Below are positions 9,008 through 11,399 of a DNA stretch of 11,399 bases, one piece after another (position 1 is the first letter of the stretch; each line of letters opens with the position of its first letter). The position numbers and the translations under genes were made by a program. Under the pieces are notes generated by a model. It made no database searches. It saw only the letters and a list, made by a program, of their open reading frames with translations, and was not told where the DNA came from. Origin of the DNA: Verrucomicrobiales bacterium (GTDB lineage: Bacteria > Verrucomicrobiota > Verrucomicrobiia > Verrucomicrobiales > DEV007); the NCBI GenBank assembly GCA_007123695.1, contig SLGN01000121.1, forward strand, positions 1 to 11,399, given 5' to 3'.

Positions 9008-9481
9008 CTACTGCCAGAGGTAGGATTTGTATTCCGCCACGACGGCTCCGTCCTCGACGAGGGAGGCGCGCCACTGCGAAACCTTGCCGTTGGTGTGGTA
9101 GTCCTCGCCGGTGACCTGGAACTTCGTCGTGTTGCTGCGACGGGGCCGCTCGACGACCTGTTCCTGGACGTGGACCTTGAGTCCGGTGGCGCCTTGGCGG
9201 TACTCAAGACGCACCGTGACGGGGTCGCGGCGCTTGCTCCTCCAGTAGATGGTGAAGTAGTTGCCGAAGCGGTCGCGCTGCTCCGCTCCATCGATGGCGC
9301 CGTGCAGCAGGCGACGGTGCTCGAACTCGATCATCTCGTCTTCCGTGATAATGCGCTGGGCGGTCTGAAGGTGGTAGGGATTCACTTTCGTGATCGCCAC
9401 CGGGCCGGAGGCGGGCACACTACAGCCAAAGAGGCCGACACAGACGGCGACCAAGGGAAGGGTGTTCGCTCCGGATTTCAT
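9008..9481 (-). CDS. Predicted lipoprotein of unknown function (157 aa)
   Basis: I do not recognise a named family. From the ATG at 9479-9481 the protein has a lipoprotein signal peptide, MKSGANTLPLVAVCVGLFGC, with lipobox LFGC and the modified cysteine at residue 20. The mature part begins with a helical segment (QRIITEDEMIEFEHRRLL, about 44-61). It continues as alternating short strands with many aromatic and charged residues (FGNYFTIYWRS, VTVRLEYRQ, VHVQEQVVE, KFQVTGEDYHTNG, YKSYLW), suggesting a small beta-sandwich in the periplasm. The frame is open further upstream but the extension lacks a signal sequence. An AAAGAGG directly abuts the ATG, so it is too close for a normal Shine-Dalgarno site. 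The gene follows mazG by 128 bp and precedes the STAS gene by 128 bp on the same strand. Confidence 0.78.
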   Translation of the reverse strand: MKSGANTLPLVAVCVGLFGCSVPASGPVAITKVNPYHLQTAQRIITEDEMIEFEHRRLLHGAIDGAEQRDRFGNYFTIYWRSKRRDPVTVRLEYRQGATGLKVHVQEQVVERPRRSNTTKFQVTGEDYHTNGKVSQWRASLVEDGAVVAEYKSYLWQ

Positions 9482-9499
9482 CCTCTTTAGGCAGGGTCC

Positions 9500-9517
9500 G
9501 AACGATGGAAATCGTTC
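9500..9517 (-). promoter_or_regulatory. Perfect 7-bp hairpin or operator in the lipoprotein leader
   Basis: GAACGAT (9500-9506) and ATCGTTC (9511-9517) pair perfectly around a 4-nt loop, ending 18 nt before the lipoprotein ATG on the minus strand. The position and symmetry fit a repressor site or a leader hairpin controlling translation. No protein is known to bind it; this is inference from symmetry alone. Confidence 0.4.
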
Positions 9518-9576
9518 TGTTCGAAAGGTCTTCGCGCGGTTTGCGCAATTCGTCAAGATAAGCCCGATTCGCGCCA

Positions 9577-9593
9577 GACAAAGCGAATTTGTC
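9577..9593 (-). terminator. Small hairpin just after mazG (possible weak terminator)
   Basis: GACAAA (9577-9582) and TTTGTC (9588-9593) pair perfectly around a 5-nt loop, beginning 16 nt beyond the mazG stop on the minus strand. There is no U run afterwards, so termination is doubtful; it could equally be part of the promoter region of the lipoprotein gene. Confidence 0.25.
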
Positions 9594-9609
9594 CCAGCAG
9601 GAGAATCTT

Positions 9610-10473
9610 TCAAGAGGCTTCTGCGCTCTTGGCACGCTGCCAAGCTTCCTCCATGGCCCCGAGACCGGCTTCGGCGAGCCCGAGACCACGCGCGTGCAAA
9701 TCGTCCTCGACCGCCCGAAAACGCCGCACGAACTTCCGGTTGGCCGCATCGAGAAGAATCTCGGCCTCGTTCCCGGTTTTGCGGGCAAGGTTGACCACCG
9801 CGAAGAGCAGGTCGCCGATCTCAGCGGCGACGGCTTCGGCATCGCCCGAATCAAGGGCCTCGGCGACCTCGCCGAGTTCCTCCCGCACCTTGTCGAGGAC
9901 CGGGCCCGGCGAGTCCCAGTCGAAGCCGACCGAGGCCGCCTTGCGCTGGAGCTTCGCCGCCGCCAGCAAGGATGGCTGGCCCTCGTTGGCGCGTTTCAGC
10001 ACCGAACCCTGTTGGGTGCCCGACCCAGCAGGGTTGAGTCCCGAGCCAGAGCCAGAATCCGCCCCGGTCTCCCTTCCGCCTTTTTCCGCGGCTTTGATCC
10101 ACTCCCATTGGGAGAGAACCTCCGCAGGCGTGGACGCATCGGCTTCGCCGAAGACGTGAGGATGTCGGCGGATCAGCTTCTCACAGATGGCCCGGGCGAT
10201 GTCGTCGAAATCGAATCGCCCCGTCTCCGAGGCGATTTCCGCATGGAAGACCGGCTGCAGCAGCAAGTCGCCCAACTCGTCGACGAGTTCATCGCGGTCG
10301 CCGGATCGGACCGCAGCAGCGACCTCGTAGGCCTCCTCCAGCAAATGGCGGACGAGACTCTCGTGGGTCTGCTCGGCATCCCAGGGGCAACCGCCGGGGG
10401 AGCGTAGCAGATGCATGATGCGGCGAAGGCGCTCCATCGGGGGCATGTCGGGCGGGGGGATCTCTCGGGGCAT
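9610..10473 (-). CDS. mazG: Nucleoside triphosphate pyrophosphohydrolase MazG (two MazG domains)
   Basis: Hydrolyses NTPs and dNTPs to NMPs and pyrophosphate in the cytoplasm, a house-cleaning enzyme linked in E. coli to nutritional stress. The 287-residue product from the ATG at 10471-10473 has the family's opening CPWD (29-32) and the first domain's EEAYE (46-50) and ELGD (66-69) metal-binding acidic residues, then HPHVFG (104-109). The second domain has VGFDW (182-186), EELGE (198-202), EIGD (218-221) and KFVRRF (247-252). Both acidic sets are complete. The start is uncertain: ATGs at 10446 and 10437 also precede CPWD, and none has a good Shine-Dalgarno sequence. The interdomain linker (about 132-167) is longer than in E. 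coli and is Gly/Ser-rich; it contains an in-frame palindromic insert (residues 147-156). The gene is divergent from rsmE, separated by 68 bp. Confidence 0.93.
   Translation of the reverse strand: MPREIPPPDMPPMERLRRIMHLLRSPGGCPWDAEQTHESLVRHLLEEAYEVAAAVRSGDRDELVDELGDLLLQPVFHAEIASETGRFDFDDIARAICEKLIRRHPHVFGEADASTPAEVLSQWEWIKAAEKGGRETGADSGSGSGLNPAGSGTQQGSVLKRANEGQPSLLAAAKLQRKAASVGFDWDSPGPVLDKVREELGEVAEALDSGDAEAVAAEIGDLLFAVVNLARKTGNEAEILLDAANRKFVRRFRAVEDDLHARGLGLAEAGLGAMEEAWQRAKSAEAS
10005..10035. repeat. 31-bp near-perfect palindrome inside mazG, encoding an in-frame linker insert
   Basis: Arms AACCCTGTTGGGT (10005-10017) and ACCCAGCAGGGTT (10023-10035) pair at 12 of 13 positions around a 5-nt loop. 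It lies in the mazG linker and is translated as NPAGSGTQQG (residues 147-156) without disturbing either catalytic domain. The size, symmetry and in-frame position resemble a small palindromic insertion element, comparable in principle to the Rickettsia palindromic elements found inside genes. No second copy was seen in this window. Next to it on the right is a 6-nt tandem (GAGCCA twice, 10043-10054). Confidence 0.6.
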
Positions 10474-10541
10474 CGGTGGTTTCGGGCGAGGGCTCGTTGG
10501 ACAAGAGGACAAGGCGACCTTACCTAGCTTCGATCCAAGCC
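10474..10541. promoter_or_regulatory. Divergent mazG-rsmE spacer with an 8-mer tandem repeat
   Basis: The 68-bp spacer must carry both promoters or their proximal parts. It holds a tandem near-repeat, GGACAAGA then GGACAAGG (10499-10514). For rsmE a possible but poor pair is TTGGAC (10497-10502) and TACCTA (10521-10526) with an 18-bp spacing. I could not identify a convincing mazG promoter. Confidence 0.25.
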
Positions 10542-11288
10542 ATGGCCAAGCACCGATTTTACATCCCCGTCCACCGATGGGATCCCGACGCTCTCGTGCT
10601 CGAAGACGAAGAGGCGCACCATTGCCTCGATGTGCTGCGATGCCGCGAAGGCGACCGAGTCTTCGTGTTCAACGGAGACGGCGCCGAAGCCGAAGCCGAG
10701 ATCGTCTCGACAACCAAGGGCGCCGTGAGGCTCCGGGCCCAGTTCGTCACCTCGTATCCGGCTCCGACATTCTCGCTGACTCTTGCCCAAGCCGTCCCCA
10801 AGGGCAAGAACATGGATCTCATCGTTCAGAAGGCCACTGAGCTCGGCGCGAGCCGCATCGTCCCGCTCCTCTCCGAGCGCACCGTCGTCCAGATCCACGG
10901 TGCCGAAGCCGCGAAAAAGCGCGAAAAGTGGCAGCGCGTCGCTCTTGAGGCCTGCAAGCAGTGCGGAAGAAGCCGTGTGCCCGAAGTCGCCGCTCCCCTG
11001 CCCGTCGGGAACTTTGTCCGGCAATCCCGCGATCCCTTGCAGCTCGTCGCCGCGATCGGGCCGGAGGCACGCTCGCTCAAGGACGTACTCGCCGTCCGCG
11101 CGCAAGAAGGCGAGCCGCCACCTTCCGCCGCCACCCTTCTCGTCGGACCCGAGGGCGACTTCACCTCAGCCGAACTTGCCACCGCCCTCGCCCACGGCTT
11201 CCTCCCTCTCACCCTGGGCCCCTACGTTCTCCGCAGCGAGACCGCCGCGATCTGCGCGCTGAGCATCGCGGGCCACGAGCTGGGATAA
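10542..11288 (+). CDS. rsmE: 16S rRNA (uracil(1498)-N(3))-methyltransferase RsmE
   Basis: SAM-dependent SPOUT-class enzyme that methylates N3 of U1498 in helix 44 of 16S rRNA on the small subunit. The 248-residue protein has the N-terminal PUA-like RNA-binding part (about 1-72, with EEAHHCLDVLRCREGD at 23-38). The knotted methyltransferase domain has AVPKGKNMDLIVQKATELG (84-102), EACKQCGRS (136-144), LLVGPEGDF (199-207) and LGPYVLRSETAA (225-236), the last two forming the trefoil-knot SAM site. The second Gly of the usual GPEGGF is Asp here, a conservative local variant. The ATG at 10542 is chosen because homology begins at KHRFYIP; upstream in-frame codons run into the divergent promoter spacer. 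No Shine-Dalgarno sequence is present. It is divergent from mazG; nothing coding follows it in the window. Confidence 0.94.
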   Translation: MAKHRFYIPVHRWDPDALVLEDEEAHHCLDVLRCREGDRVFVFNGDGAEAEAEIVSTTKGAVRLRAQFVTSYPAPTFSLTLAQAVPKGKNMDLIVQKATELGASRIVPLLSERTVVQIHGAEAAKKREKWQRVALEACKQCGRSRVPEVAAPLPVGNFVRQSRDPLQLVAAIGPEARSLKDVLAVRAQEGEPPPSAATLLVGPEGDFTSAELATALAHGFLPLTLGPYVLRSETAAICALSIAGHELG

Positions 11289-11317
11289 GCTCCGGAAGGG
11301 AGGAACGGAACGAGGCC

Positions 11318-11374
11318 GCAAATTTGCCCCCACTTGGGGGAGTGAAGGCGAGCAGCGAGCCTTCCGCGTGCGCG
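11318..11374. repeat. Cluster of palindromes and hairpins downstream of rsmE
   Basis: Four symmetric units follow one another in the 111-bp non-coding tail. They are GCAAATTTGC (11318-11327), CCCCC-ACTT-GGGGG (11327-11340), GAAGGC/GCCTTC with a 9-nt loop (11344-11349, 11359-11364) and CGCGTGCGCG (11365-11374). There is no T run, so this is not an ordinary terminator; it looks like a composite intergenic repeat or attachment-like site. The rest of the tail to the window edge shows nothing I can name. Confidence 0.4.
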
Positions 11375-11399
11375 GTCGTCCAGATGCTCACGAGGTCCC

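Noticed and set aside
9482-9488. AAAGAGG as a Shine-Dalgarno site for the lipoprotein gene
   Set aside because: It directly touches the ATG, leaving no spacing, so it is probably coincidental.
9482-9643. Longer 211-residue form of the lipoprotein starting at 9643
   Set aside because: The extra 54 residues overlap the end of mazG and hide the signal peptide; the lipobox is at the right distance only from 9481.
11209-11391. 60-codon minus-strand frame at the right end
   Set aside because: It crosses the hairpin cluster and the rsmE 3' end and shows no family signal; treated as non-coding repeat DNA.

Overview
This is an ordinary-looking chromosomal window from a GC-rich bacterium (roughly two thirds G+C by eye) with a Gram-negative style envelope, since two predicted lipoproteins carry lipoboxes. 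The best lineage guess is the PVC side of the tree, perhaps Verrucomicrobiota. That guess rests only on three things: nearly every gene lacks a well-placed Shine-Dalgarno sequence, an extended STAS protein sits with a SpoIIE-type phosphatase, and the chaperone genes are arranged grpE-dnaJ without dnaK. It is an inference, not a demonstrated placement. No rRNA, tRNA, CRISPR array, insertion sequence or phage gene was seen.

Layout, left to right. The window opens inside serA (minus strand, only the N-terminal 102 codons present). A 202-bp structured spacer separates it from a divergent block on the plus strand: a P2-type cation-transporting ATPase, a small lipoprotein, a hotdog-fold acyl-CoA thioesterase, a 72-residue helical protein of unknown function and a DUF2062 membrane protein. 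This block meets a convergent minus-strand block, with the last 11 bp of the DUF2062 gene and dnaJ overlapping. Read 5' to 3' on the minus strand, that block is mazG, a second lipoprotein, a STAS-domain anti-anti-sigma type protein, a GAF plus SpoIIE-type PP2C phosphatase, grpE and dnaJ. Divergent from mazG on the plus strand is rsmE, and the window ends in a hairpin-rich non-coding tail.

How the genes may work together. DnaJ and GrpE are the co-chaperone and nucleotide-exchange factor of DnaK, which must be encoded elsewhere. Directly upstream lie two components of a partner-switching regulatory module (STAS protein with its phosphorylatable Ser, and the matching phosphatase). The kinase/anti-sigma partner is absent from the window. 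This juxtaposition suggests, but does not prove, that stress signalling and chaperone supply are transcriptionally linked. MazG (NTP pyrophosphohydrolase) and RsmE (16S rRNA m3U1498 methyltransferase) are housekeeping genes.

The most unusual sequence-level features are a near-perfect 31-bp palindrome inserted in frame in the linker between the two MazG domains, several compact inverted repeats in leaders and spacers, pyrimidine-rich leaders in place of Shine-Dalgarno sites, and loss of a key acidic cation-site residue in the ATPase. I see no clear, complete novel defence or metabolic system here.
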